Below are positions 1-9,077 of a stretch of 64,000 nt of DNA, piece after piece. The DNA is from Paenibacillus sp. J5C2022. GTDB lineage: Bacteria > Bacillota > Bacilli > Paenibacillales > Paenibacillaceae. Where the stretch lies: NCBI RefSeq assembly GCF_025567625.1, contig NZ_JAOQJC010000015.1, positions 62,001 to 126,000 on the forward strand, given 5' to 3'. Under the pieces are notes generated by a model that did no database searches, had not been told where the DNA came from, and saw only the letters and a program-made list of their open reading frames with translations. The number at the start of each line of letters is the position of its first letter. The first letter of the stretch is position 1. Made by a program: the position numbers and the translations under genes.

Positions 1-1
1 C

Positions 2-238
2 GCTCCTATCGCGCTTGGCGCAGCCCTTCAGCTTGGCGTTAACCCGGTGCCTTATCTGTTTGCCGTTACGCTGGCTGCAAGCATCTGCTTCGCCGTTCCG
101 TTCTCCACACCGCCCAATGCGCTGGTCATGTCTGCGGGGCGCTATACGTTTATGGATTATGTGCGAATCGGATTGCCGGCCCAAGTACTTCTTGGCGTTG
201 TAATGGTGCTGGTATTGCCGCTGTTTTTTCCGTTTTGA
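2..238 (+). CDS. SLC13/DASS-type transporter, C-terminal end only
   Basis: Only the last 78 codons lie in the window; the reading frame is open from base 2 to a TGA at 236-238. The visible residues form two hydrophobic segments around a loop containing FSTPPNALVMSAG. That kind of small-residue, Pro-rich stretch closes Na+-coupled di/tricarboxylate transporters of the SLC13 (DASS) family. The tail (about the last 25 residues) is a typical final membrane helix. Substrate cannot be read from this fragment. It is followed by 95 bases and then the YhgE gene on the same strand, with no clear terminator between them. Family call is by motif recognition; an arsenite/citrate permease of the wider IT superfamily is the main alternative. 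Confidence 0.65.
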   Translation, partial: APIALGAALQLGVNPVPYLFAVTLAASICFAVPFSTPPNALVMSAGRYTFMDYVRIGLPAQVLLGVVMVLVLPLFFPF

Positions 239-301
239 TGAGAAATAACGATTGCCATTGCCTGATGAGATGATGAAAGTAGGTTATCTTAAAGGAGAGG
301 C

Positions 302-337
302 ATGCACAATTTACAGATACAGGTGATGACAGGATGA
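302..337 (+). CDS. Possible 11-residue leader peptide overlapping the yhgE start
   Basis: An ATG at 302 follows a strong ribosome site (AAAGGAGAGG, 291-300) and opens an 11-codon frame, MHNLQIQVMTG, ending in TGA at 335-337. This stop overlaps the ATG of the YhgE gene (334) as ATGA, the usual layout of translational coupling. The downstream gene has only a moderate site of its own (AGGTGA). It may be a genuine leader peptide, or the strong Shine-Dalgarno may simply be the remains of an older start. Too short to judge by composition. Confidence 0.3.
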   Translation: MHNLQIQVMTG

Positions 338-3009
338 GAGGGATATGGCGAATCTATAAATCGGATTGGCTTCATTTATTTAAAGTTCCGACGGGGATAT
401 TTCTAGTTGCGGCTATTATTATGCTGCCTTGTCTTTATGCTTGGGTGAATATTAAATCCGTGTGGGACCCTTATGCCAATACGCAGGGCATTAGCGTGGC
501 CGTAACGAGCGAGGATGCCGGTACGACGATTGAAGGGATAGAAATTAATATTGGCGCCGAATTAATGGAGAGTCTGGCGGAGAACAAGAAACTGGGCTGG
601 ACGTTCGTCAGCGCGGAAGAAGCGGAGAGGGGAGTGGATCGCGGCACCTATTATGCGAGCATTCTGATTCCCGAGGATTTCTCTGCACGAATTACGGGCA
701 TTGTGAAGGGGAAGCTGGATCGTCCCGAAGTGATTTATACCGTGAATGAGAAAGTGAATGCAATAGCGCCCAAGATCACCTCCTCCGGCGTGTCGACCAT
801 TGCCAAGCAAATCAACGAAAGCTTCACGGAAGCCGTAAGCGAGACCTTGATGACGAAGCTGGCGGAGGCCGGCGTCATGATCGAGGAGCAGCTCCCCACT
901 CTGCGTAAAGTAGAGGGCGGCATCTTCGAGCTGGAGGCGCATCTGCCGCAAATCCATGCCGCAGGACAGAAGGTGCTGGAGCTGGAGACGAAGCTGCCCG
1001 TTATTCATGAGAAGGCTCAACTGATCGTCGAGGTGGAGAAAAAAATTCCCGAGATCAATCAGACTGCCGCTCAAATTACGGAGCTTAACAAGCAATGGCC
1101 AAAGTGGAGCGAGACGATCCAGCATATATTGGCCATGCAGGAGAAGTTGCCGGAGCTTGAGCGCGCCGCTGCGCGCGTACAGAAGCTGAACGACAACTTC
1201 GATCAAGTTTACGGTGTAATGGGAGACGCGATCGACAAGTCGAAAAAAGCGTTAACGGTTGTAACGGAAGCGCAGCAAGGATTGGAACGTCTTGGCGAGC
1301 TTGCCGCGAAGGGAAGCGCCTTCGGAACCCAATTGGAGGAATTTCTCACCGCTAATCGAGCCGCACTCGATATTGTAGCTCCGTCCGTCAAAAATAATTT
1401 GATTCTGGTGCAGCAAGCAGCAGATACGGTCTCCGCCATTAGTGCACGATTGCTGTCGGCTGATCCGGAGCAGATGCCGACGGCTGAAGAAGTACATAAA
1501 GTAAAGTCGGGCCTGGCTGTCGTTACCCGGATCATGGATCATACGATCGCCTTGTTGTCGCGGATGAACGAGCATATTCCCGGTCAGCCGCTCCAAGATC
1601 GCATCGAGCAGCTTCAATCGACGCAAGAGCGCATACAGACGCAAATCGGTCTATTGGACGAAATAGAAAAAGCGCTGGAAAACGGACTTGATCCCGTGAG
1701 AGAAAAAGTGGAACGACTTCACGATCTGGCATCGAAAACGAGCGATACGTTGTCTGGAATCATTGCCGTATACGACAGCGATATCGTGCCAAAGCTTCAA
1801 ATGGCGATCGAGAGGCTCACTACTTTGGCCTCGGCTGCAACAGGTGAATTGAACAAGTTCACAGACAAGCTGCCGGAGCTGGAAGCGATATTGCAGGAGG
1901 CGGAGCTGGGGCTCGAGTATGGTCTGGAGCAGTTGACAAGGCTGGAAAGTGAGCTGCCAGCCGCGAAAGCGAAGCTGAATGAATTGACCGAGACGTTGCA
2001 GGAGAGAACGCAGTCGTTCATTCAAACCGTCAATAAAGTGGTTCCGGTCATCCAGGAATCGTTGCCTGTTATTACGAAGAAGCTTGCCGAAGCGGATCGC
2101 TTCATTCAACAAGACTTGCCGCGTGCGGAGCAAGGGCTGACTGCCTTGGCTGATTTTGTGAAGCATAAGCTCCCCGAGCTGGAAGAGGGCATTCATACCG
2201 TCTCCGGATTGGTCAGGAACGATCTGCCGCAGCTGGAGGAAGCGGTAATGATGGCAGCCGACAAGCTGCGAGAGGTGGAAGCGAACAATCACTTTGCAGA
2301 GCTGGCCAAGCTGCTGCGCGGCGACATTCAGAAGGAGAGCGAATTTCTGGCGAGTCCCGTGCTCATTAAGGAAAACAGGCGATATGCGATTCCGAATTAC
2401 GGATCGGCGATGGCTCCATTCTATGTCATATTGTCCGTATGGGTAGGGGCGACCCTGCTGATCTCCTTGCTGAAAGCGGAGCCTGACAATGTCGAAGGCC
2501 AGTATAAGCCGTACCAGTTATATTTCGGCCGCTGGGGAACATTCGTGACAATTGGAATGCTGCAAGGGCTGAGCATTACACTTGGCAATCTGTTTATTCT
2601 AAAAACGTACGTTGCGGACAAGCTGGCTTATATTTTGTTCGCAATGCTGGTCAGTCTGGTGTTCGTCACGATAACGTACACCTTGTTATCCGTATTCGGT
2701 AACGTAGGCAAAGGGATTGCGATTATATTCATGGTCTTCCAGTTCTCAAGCTCGGGAGGCACGTTCCCTGTCAGTATGACCTTGCCGTTCTTTCAGGCAT
2801 TAAATCCGTTCATGCCGTTTACTTATGCGATCAGCTTGCTTCGAGAAAGCGTAGGAGGCATATTATGGTCCACGGCGCTGCGAGATATCCTCTGTCTGCT
2901 TTCGTTCGTGGGACTGAATTTCTTGCTGGCGCTCTTGCTGAAGCGTCCATTAAGCGGCTTGATCAAGAAATCGGCGGAAAATGCGAAGAAAACGAAGCTT
3001 ATTGCGTGA
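334..3009 (+). CDS. YhgE/Pip family membrane protein
   Basis: 891 residues, in the usual 700-950 range for YhgE/Pip (phage infection protein-like) proteins. A membrane helix at about residues 17-40 carries the family feature LPCLYAWVNIKSVWDPY. It is followed by a large extracytoplasmic part. Residues about 190-690 are a long coiled-coil-like region with repeated 'Leu-Pro-x-Leu/Ile' steps. The C-terminal 200 residues hold about five to six membrane helices of the ABC-2 permease type (from AMAPFYVILSVWVG onward). Members have been linked to phage adsorption and to type VII/ABC-2-like export; which applies here cannot be told. The start overlaps a possible leader peptide. No WXG100 or LXG partner genes are adjacent. 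Confidence 0.85.
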   Translation: MRGIWRIYKSDWLHLFKVPTGIFLVAAIIMLPCLYAWVNIKSVWDPYANTQGISVAVTSEDAGTTIEGIEINIGAELMESLAENKKLGWTFVSAEEAERGVDRGTYYASILIPEDFSARITGIVKGKLDRPEVIYTVNEKVNAIAPKITSSGVSTIAKQINESFTEAVSETLMTKLAEAGVMIEEQLPTLRKVEGGIFELEAHLPQIHAAGQKVLELETKLPVIHEKAQLIVEVEKKIPEINQTAAQITELNKQWPKWSETIQHILAMQEKLPELERAAARVQKLNDNFDQVYGVMGDAIDKSKKALTVVTEAQQGLERLGELAAKGSAFGTQLEEFLTANRAALDIVAPSVKNNLILVQQAADTVSAISARLLSADPEQMPTAEEVHKVKSGLAVVTRIMDHTIALLSRMNEHIPGQPLQDRIEQLQSTQERIQTQIGLLDEIEKALENGLDPVREKVERLHDLASKTSDTLSGIIAVYDSDIVPKLQMAIERLTTLASAATGELNKFTDKLPELEAILQEAELGLEYGLEQLTRLESELPAAKAKLNELTETLQERTQSFIQTVNKVVPVIQESLPVITKKLAEADRFIQQDLPRAEQGLTALADFVKHKLPELEEGIHTVSGLVRNDLPQLEEAVMMAADKLREVEANNHFAELAKLLRGDIQKESEFLASPVLIKENRRYAIPNYGSAMAPFYVILSVWVGATLLISLLKAEPDNVEGQYKPYQLYFGRWGTFVTIGMLQGLSITLGNLFILKTYVADKLAYILFAMLVSLVFVTITYTLLSVFGNVGKGIAIIFMVFQFSSSGGTFPVSMTLPFFQALNPFMPFTYAISLLRESVGGILWSTALRDILCLLSFVGLNFLLALLLKRPLSGLIKKSAENAKKTKLIA

Positions 3010-3028
3010 TACCGGCATACGGCAGCAA

Positions 3029-3056
3029 TTGACAAACCATGCAAACTTGCTATATT
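3029..3056 (+). promoter_or_regulatory. Sigma-A promoter of the sulfatase gene
   Basis: TTGACA at 3029-3034 and TATATT at 3051-3056, 16 bases apart, directly after the YhgE stop and about 45 bases before the sulfatase start. The -35 box is a perfect consensus match. Confidence 0.7.
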
Positions 3057-3099
3057 AGTGACGATTGATTAAGTCTCAAACATCGGAGGAGATTCCAGG

Positions 3100-4557
3100 T
3101 TGAAACCCAATTTGCTGTTAATTACCGTTGATCAGATGCGATTCGATTGCTTAAGCGCGCTTGGCCATTCCGTCGTGGAGACGCCGAATCTGGACAGGCT
3201 GGCACGCCAAGGGGTATTGTACAGCAACGCTTATAGCGCCACCCCTTCCTGCATTCCCGCAAGAGCCGCCATTATGACCGGCATGAGCCAGCGCTCCCAT
3301 GGGCGCGTCGGCTATCTGGACAAGGTGGAGTGGCGCTATGAGCATACGGTGGCGGGCGAGCTGGCGAAGGCGGGCTATCATACCCAGTGCGTAGGCAAAA
3401 TGCATGTGTATCCCGCTCGCAACCTGTGCGGCTTCCATAACATTGTGCTGCATGACGGCTATACGCATTACAACCGTGACAAGACGGGGACATCTGCGTC
3501 GGAGCACTTCAATCAAGTCGACGATTACTTGAACTGGCTGCGCGAGAAGGCGGGAGCGGAGCTGGATATGACCGATCTGGGACTGGACTGCAACGCATCC
3601 ACGGTAGCGAGACCGTGGCATCTTCCGGAAGCGCTCCATCCGACGAATTGGACCGTAACCCAATCGATCGACTTTCTGCGCAGGCGCGATCCCGGCAAGC
3701 CGTTCTTCTTATGGAGCTCGTTCGTACGTCCGCATCCGCCATTCGATCCGCCGCAGGCTTATTTCGATATGTACAAGGACTTGCCGATGCCGGAGCTGCC
3801 TGTAGGCGACTGGGTCGATCGGGGGGCGGTGGAACGTTCCGGCAGCGATCCTACTGCGCTTCGCGGCAACATTCCCGCGCGCCGCATGAATCGCGCGCGC
3901 GCCGCTTATTACGCGTTGATCACCCATCTGGACGATCAGATCGGCCGCCTGCTGGATGCGCTTCAGGAATACGGGCTTCAGCGCAATACGATCGTACTGT
4001 TCACTTCCGATCACGGCGAGATGATGGGCGATCATCACTACTTCCGCAAGGCGCTGGCTTATGAAGGCAGTGCGAAGGTCCCGTTCATTCTCTATGATCC
4101 GACAGGCGCATTGGGACTGAAGCCGGGATATACGGCGAGCGAGGTCGTCGAGCTGAGGGATATTATGCCAACGCTGCTGGAAGCGGCCGGAGCTCCAATC
4201 CCGGAGTCAGTGGAGGGGCGCAGCGTTGCTTCTGTCGGGGCGGGACAGGCCGCAGATTGGCGCGCGTATATTCATGGCGAGCATGCTTACGGCGATCTGT
4301 CCAATCATTATGCGACAGACGGTCGGATGAAATATATTTGGTACTCGCAGACGGGAGAAGAGCAGTTGTTCGATCTTGCGTCCGATCCGCAGGAGAAGCA
4401 TAACCTTGCCAATGACGCGGAGCGGGCGGACGAACTGCAGGTTTGGCGGAAGCGGGTCATTAAGGAGCTTGAAGGGCGCGAGGAAGGGTATGTGAGAGAA
4501 GGGGAATTGGTTGTCGGGCGGAAGCCGGTCGCGTGCTTAAGCTTTTTGCGAAGCTAG
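3100..4557 (+). CDS. Sulfatase family hydrolase (type I, formylglycine Cys)
   Basis: 485 residues, alkaline phosphatase/sulfatase superfamily. The N-terminus has the metal-binding ITVDQMRFDCL motif (Asp11). The active-site signature CIPAR at residues 51-55 fits CxPxR, in which the Cys is oxidised to formylglycine by an FGE enzyme. Further marks are GKMH (about residues 107-110), a second metal site in FTSDHGEMMGDH and a C-terminal KYIWY...EEQLFDLASDPQE typical of sulfatases. There is no signal peptide, so it is probably cytoplasmic and acts on an imported sulfate ester; the substrate is unknown. Start is TTG at 3100 behind GGAGGA (3085-3090). It has its own promoter and is followed by a separately spaced methyltransferase gene. 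Phosphonate monoester hydrolases share the fold and the same Cys motif, so that activity is an alternative. Confidence 0.88.
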   Translation: MKPNLLLITVDQMRFDCLSALGHSVVETPNLDRLARQGVLYSNAYSATPSCIPARAAIMTGMSQRSHGRVGYLDKVEWRYEHTVAGELAKAGYHTQCVGKMHVYPARNLCGFHNIVLHDGYTHYNRDKTGTSASEHFNQVDDYLNWLREKAGAELDMTDLGLDCNASTVARPWHLPEALHPTNWTVTQSIDFLRRRDPGKPFFLWSSFVRPHPPFDPPQAYFDMYKDLPMPELPVGDWVDRGAVERSGSDPTALRGNIPARRMNRARAAYYALITHLDDQIGRLLDALQEYGLQRNTIVLFTSDHGEMMGDHHYFRKALAYEGSAKVPFILYDPTGALGLKPGYTASEVVELRDIMPTLLEAAGAPIPESVEGRSVASVGAGQAADWRAYIHGEHAYGDLSNHYATDGRMKYIWYSQTGEEQLFDLASDPQEKHNLANDAERADELQVWRKRVIKELEGREEGYVREGELVVGRKPVACLSFLRS

Positions 4558-4655
4558 AGAGAATAGCAGACAGAACGATTATAAGCAATTATTCCTCACA
4601 AGGTTCGGCTGATATGATGTATACTTCCATCTAGTAGCAGATGAGGAGGAGATAC

Positions 4656-5426
4656 ATGATGTCATTCAGCAATTACGGGCCGTTATGCACGGAAGTATAT
4701 GATCATACGAAGGCGATCGGTCAGTCCATTAATGGGGATATCGATTATTATGTAGAGCGGCTCAAGGGCTGCAACGGTCGCATATTGGAAGCTATGGCCG
4801 GTTCGGGGCGGGTGATGATTCCGTTGCTGGAGGCCGGTCTTGCAGTAGACGGAGTGGACTATTCTCCCGATATGCTGGCAAGCTGTCGCAAGCGTTGCGA
4901 GGACAGGGGGCTGACAGCGGACTTGTACGAGTCCGGCTTGCAGGAGCTTGCTTTGCCGCATCGCTATGAAGCGATCATTATTCCAAGCGGCTCCTTCCTG
5001 CTGATCGAACAGCGCGAGCAGTCTCTGCTTGCCTTGCGGCGTCTTTACGAGCATTTGCTGCCGGGAGGGCGGCTCATTCTGGATTTGTTCCTGCCCGACA
5101 CCGACTTCCAATGCGGTAAATTTGCAGGAACCTCAACATTCCATATGCCTGGCGGAGAGATTATTACGTTGGAGGAGAAGCTGGTCGAGGCGGATTTCCT
5201 CCATCAATATACCGTATCCCATTTGAAGTATGAGAAGTGGCGCGACGGAGCATTAGTTCAGACGGAATTGCAGCGATTTGCACTTCGTTGGTACGGTGTG
5301 GAGGAATTCAAGCTCGTGCTGGCGGACATCGGCTTCAGAGATGTGATTGTATCTGCAGATTTTAAGCTCGGGGAGCAGCCTGGCCATTCCGGGCAAGCAT
5401 TTGTGTTCGAAGCGACACGTCAATAG
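4656..5426 (+). CDS. Class I SAM-dependent methyltransferase
   Basis: 256 residues from the chosen start. A Rossmann-type SAM fold is visible: motif I ILEAMAGSGRVMIPLLEAG, an acidic residue closing strand 2 (VDGVDYSPDML), and the motif IV/post-I region YEAIIIPSGSFLLI. The frame extends five codons upstream to 4641, but those codons contain the ribosome site AGGAGGAGA (4644-4652), so ATG 4656 is preferred. C-terminal sequence resembles small-molecule methyltransferases rather than rRNA or DNA enzymes. Substrate unknown. It stands alone, 98 bases after the sulfatase, and is closed by a good intrinsic terminator. Confidence 0.8.
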   Translation: MMSFSNYGPLCTEVYDHTKAIGQSINGDIDYYVERLKGCNGRILEAMAGSGRVMIPLLEAGLAVDGVDYSPDMLASCRKRCEDRGLTADLYESGLQELALPHRYEAIIIPSGSFLLIEQREQSLLALRRLYEHLLPGGRLILDLFLPDTDFQCGKFAGTSTFHMPGGEIITLEEKLVEADFLHQYTVSHLKYEKWRDGALVQTELQRFALRWYGVEEFKLVLADIGFRDVIVSADFKLGEQPGHSGQAFVFEATRQ

Positions 5427-5443
5427 AAGCTCGATATACTAGG

Positions 5444-5488
5444 ACCCTGTAATCATATAATCATGATTATAGGGTTCTTTTTGTTTTT
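5444..5488 (+). terminator. Rho-independent terminator after the methyltransferase
   Basis: A 13-bp stem (5444-5456 with 5463-5475, one G-U pair) and 6-base loop, followed by TCTTTTTGTTTTT. Confidence 0.85.
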
Positions 5489-5629
5489 ACAATAATATTA
5501 CTTTACTATAAATGATTATTTTCTTATAGCCAGCATAGGAGGAATTGACTATAATTGTCGAAGGGGGGAAGTTGGTAATTAATAGATGGTAATTAGTGTT
5601 AATTATTCTGCTAGGAGGAGTGTATATGG

Positions 5630-8600
5630 ATGAAGGCTAATCGCCGAAATTTCATTTTTAGAAAGGGATTCACTTCGTTTATTGTTCTCTGTTATCTCAT
5701 TGGAATCGTCAACGTTGGAGGGATGGGGAGTGCTTCGGCGGATCCGTTGGCACCGGCAACAGGGATAACTGTATCGGAAACAGGGACTCTGACATTCCAG
5801 AGTCTGACGGAAGGCTACAGCTTTATGGACACCGTGGGTATTGGTATGAACATCTTTGTGGCGAAAGATGGATCGGGGGATATTACGAATTTTAGTGTAA
5901 CGGCAAGTGGCGGAGCCAATTCTAGTTTTGCAGTACAGCCGGTGCCTCATAATGTCTTTCAGCCAGGGGTACTTTCAATTCAATTTATCATTAAGCCGGC
6001 TTTAAGTCTGCCAGCTGGTACGTATACGGAGACAATCACCATTACGGCAGACAATGGCATTCATGAGACGTTTGATGTGAAGGTAACGATATTGCGCGAT
6101 CCCACGACCAACCTGACAGTGTCTCCTAGCTTACTGCCGCTTGGGATGTTGATAGAAGGCTATGACAGCGCAGCTGTAGACGGAATTGCTCAGGAAATTA
6201 AACTGGAGAAAAGCGGGCATAGCGCCATTAGTGGTCTGACAGTAAAACCCGACTTGGGCGCCGACAGCAACTTCACGCTCGGAGCGGTCGATCCGAATGC
6301 GCTGGGACAAGGCTTGACTGTTACATTGTTCAGTATCCGTCCGAATCTGTCTCTCACTCCCGGGACTTATACGGAGACGTTCACCGTATCTGCTGACGAC
6401 GGCATTCTTAAAACGTTCGATGTGACTGTGACGATTCAGCGCGACTACATGACGGATGTGCAGCTATCGACCAGCTCGCTGACATTCCCGACGCTGACGG
6501 AAGGCTATACGGAGGATGCCGTAGATAACATCGAAGCAGCGATCACGCTGACAAAGATAGGCCCTAGTGCAATTACGGGTCTGACAGTGGCATCGAACGC
6601 GGGAGCCGACAGCGACTTCACGATCGGAACGATCGATCCGGATGCGTTGGGACAAGGCTTAACTATAACAGACTTCAGCATCCGTCCGAATCTGTCTCTC
6701 ACTCCCGGGACTTATACAGAGACGTTCAAAGTAACTGACGACGACTTTATGCAACAGACGTTCGATGTGAGCGTAACGATTCTGCCGATCCCGACCTATA
6801 CGATCGCTCCAATTGCGAATTGGTCGGCTGCGCCATTGATGTTGCATTACGGGGATGGTACGCAAGAGTCGAAGACCGTTACGATTACGCGGACCGGCAA
6901 TCAGGATCTGAACAACTTGTCTGTATCGGTGGATAGTACGGACTTTATCGTCACGCAACCGCAGCTCCAGACGCTGAACGATGGCGAGCCTTCTACGGCC
7001 TTTACCGTTCAAGCGAACAATGGACTGTCCGCCGGTACTTATACAGGGACGGTAATGGTTAGCGCAGACAATATGACGCCTGTCGCCTTCCAGGTGACGC
7101 AAGCTGTCAACTTGCCAGATGCGCCGGCCAATCCTCAGAATCTGTCCGCTCAAGCAGGCAATACAACTGTATTGTTGAATTGGGATACGGTAACAGGCGC
7201 TACGTACTATAACGTCTATAAAGCGCTTTCACCCGGCGCTTACAGTGCAATACCCGATGTTACCGTCACCGACAGCACCTACACCATGAACTCGCTTCAG
7301 AACGGGACCACTTATTATTTCAAAGTGGAGGCTGGGAATGAAGGAGGAGTCAGCGCCGCTTCCAATGAAGCATCCGCCACTCCGCTGACGGTTCCTTCAG
7401 CTCCGCGGGAGGTTCGAGCCATTTCGGAAGACGGACAAGCGATTGTTCTATTTACTGCACCCGAGGATAACGGAGGCAGCGAGATAACGGGCTACAAGGT
7501 GATATCCTCTCCGGGCAATATCGAAGCGTTCGGCGCTGATAGTCCGATCAAGATTCAGGGCTTGACGAATGGAACGATATATACGTTCGTCGTAATAGCC
7601 GTGAACGCCGCAGGAGAAAGCGCGCCTTCCGCCCCGTCGAATGGGGTTACGCCTTCGCGAGAGACGCCGTCCAATCCGGAGCCTTCGCAGCCGGATGCAG
7701 ACGATAATGTCGAAGTATTCATCGATGGGGTCAAGTATCTTATCGGCACCATCAAGACGGACAAGAGCAACGGTCGCAGCAAGGCAATATTGTCAGTGAA
7801 CGAAGAGGAGCTGTTGAAGCGGCTTGCCGTCTCCGACGAAGGTGTCGTCATCCGCATTCCGATCTCCATCTCTGCGGATGCATGGGTAAGCGTACTTAAC
7901 GGAGAAGTGATGAAGCAATTGATTCTGAAGCAGGCATTGCTTGAGGTGACGACCGATGAAGGGACTTACCGGCTTCCAGCCGATCAGCTGAACTTGACTG
8001 CTTTGGCGCGTCAAGCGGGAGCGCAATTCCAACTAGACAAGCTGACCATTTCCATCGAGATGGAGATGGTGTCCGATGAGAGCGTTAGCCTGATCGAGCA
8101 AGCTGCGGAAGAAGGCGGTTATGAGCTGGCAGTTCCGCCGATGCGATTTGGCGTGAGCGCTCAGTATGATGATCGCATGGTTCCTGTAGAGCTGTATGCA
8201 ACTTATGTGGAACGATTCATTGCGATAGCGGAATCCGACGCGGATCGTATAGCAACAGCGATAATCATTAATCCGGACGGGACTTACCATCATGTTCCTA
8301 CGCAAGTTGTGGAGATGAATGGACAGTTCTTCGTCAAAATAAACAGCATGCTGAACGGTACATATGCGGTAATTAGCAATCCTACGCAATACCGCGATGT
8401 ATCCGATCATTGGTCAAGAGACGCCGTCAACGAGATGGGCTCGCGTATGGTCGTTAAAGGTTCTGACGATGGAAGCTACATGCCGGATCAGGACGTTACG
8501 CGTGAAGAGGTTGCCGCGATTATCGTCAAGGCGCTTGGACTCCCTTCCGTAAGCGACGACGCTCCATTCGGAGACGTATCTGCGCAAGATGCCTATTATG

Positions 8601-8950
8601 CAGCAGTGGCGACCGCCTATCAATACGGGCTGCTGAAAGGTTATGAAGACGGCTCCTTCCGTCCCGAAGAGAAGATGACGCGGGAGCAGGCTATGGTACT
8701 GATGGCTCATGCGATGCAGATCGCAGGCTTGCAGGGCGAGCTTACTGACACGGAAGCAGCAGAACTGCTGCAGCAGTTCAGCGATGTTGAGCTGGCCTCC
8801 GACTGGGCAATGGATAGCATTGCCTTGAATGTGAAGCTCGGCATAATCAGAGGCAGAAGCCAGTATGAACTATCTCCTGACGCTTCCTTGACCAATGCCG
8901 AAATCGCGGTCATTGTACAACGGCTACTGGAGAAGGCGGGCTTAATCTAA
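5630..8950 (+). CDS. Secreted multidomain protein: beta-sandwich repeats, two FN3 domains, three SLH domains
   Basis: 1106 residues. A basic N-terminus and hydrophobic segment ending near SASA (about residue 37) form a signal peptide. Residues about 50-385 are three repeats of roughly 115 residues, each ending in 'L(S)L..GTYTET..(V/I)...FDV.VTI'. A fourth, diverged copy follows at about 387-493. Two fibronectin type III domains lie at about 494-675, then a region of about 240 residues with no motif I recognise. Three SLH domains end the protein (about 921-970, 980-1035, 1045-1100), each with F/YxDV, W/Y and a TREE/TREQ-like element. SLH domains bind pyruvylated secondary cell-wall polymer, so this is a cell-surface protein; no catalytic domain was recognised. 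ATG 5630 follows AGGAGGA (5613-5619). Repeats 2 and 3 are nearly identical at DNA level over their ends. Confidence 0.88.
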   Translation: MKANRRNFIFRKGFTSFIVLCYLIGIVNVGGMGSASADPLAPATGITVSETGTLTFQSLTEGYSFMDTVGIGMNIFVAKDGSGDITNFSVTASGGANSSFAVQPVPHNVFQPGVLSIQFIIKPALSLPAGTYTETITITADNGIHETFDVKVTILRDPTTNLTVSPSLLPLGMLIEGYDSAAVDGIAQEIKLEKSGHSAISGLTVKPDLGADSNFTLGAVDPNALGQGLTVTLFSIRPNLSLTPGTYTETFTVSADDGILKTFDVTVTIQRDYMTDVQLSTSSLTFPTLTEGYTEDAVDNIEAAITLTKIGPSAITGLTVASNAGADSDFTIGTIDPDALGQGLTITDFSIRPNLSLTPGTYTETFKVTDDDFMQQTFDVSVTILPIPTYTIAPIANWSAAPLMLHYGDGTQESKTVTITRTGNQDLNNLSVSVDSTDFIVTQPQLQTLNDGEPSTAFTVQANNGLSAGTYTGTVMVSADNMTPVAFQVTQAVNLPDAPANPQNLSAQAGNTTVLLNWDTVTGATYYNVYKALSPGAYSAIPDVTVTDSTYTMNSLQNGTTYYFKVEAGNEGGVSAASNEASATPLTVPSAPREVRAISEDGQAIVLFTAPEDNGGSEITGYKVISSPGNIEAFGADSPIKIQGLTNGTIYTFVVIAVNAAGESAPSAPSNGVTPSRETPSNPEPSQPDADDNVEVFIDGVKYLIGTIKTDKSNGRSKAILSVNEEELLKRLAVSDEGVVIRIPISISADAWVSVLNGEVMKQLILKQALLEVTTDEGTYRLPADQLNLTALARQAGAQFQLDKLTISIEMEMVSDESVSLIEQAAEEGGYELAVPPMRFGVSAQYDDRMVPVELYATYVERFIAIAESDADRIATAIIINPDGTYHHVPTQVVEMNGQFFVKINSMLNGTYAVISNPTQYRDVSDHWSRDAVNEMGSRMVVKGSDDGSYMPDQDVTREEVAAIIVKALGLPSVSDDAPFGDVSAQDAYYAAVATAYQYGLLKGYEDGSFRPEEKMTREQAMVLMAHAMQIAGLQGELTDTEAAELLQQFSDVELASDWAMDSIALNVKLGIIRGRSQYELSPDASLTNAEIAVIVQRLLEKAGLI

Positions 8951-8994
8951 AGCAAACGGAATGCGAAGGATGTATGATCCCGTCCTGCTAGAAG

Positions 8995-9050
8995 AAAAGG
9001 TTATCCGGCGAAGCACTAACAAGTGCTTCGTCAGGATAACCTTTTTTTCG
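8995..9050 (+). terminator. Terminator between convergent SLH and GntR genes
   Basis: Outer stem AAAGGTTATCC/GGATAACCTTT and inner stem CGAAGCACT/AGTGCTTCG with a T run after 9044. An A run on the left side lets it serve the minus-strand GntR gene as well. Confidence 0.88.
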
Positions 9051-9077
9051 CATCCACGATATTTAGCCTTGCCGGAG

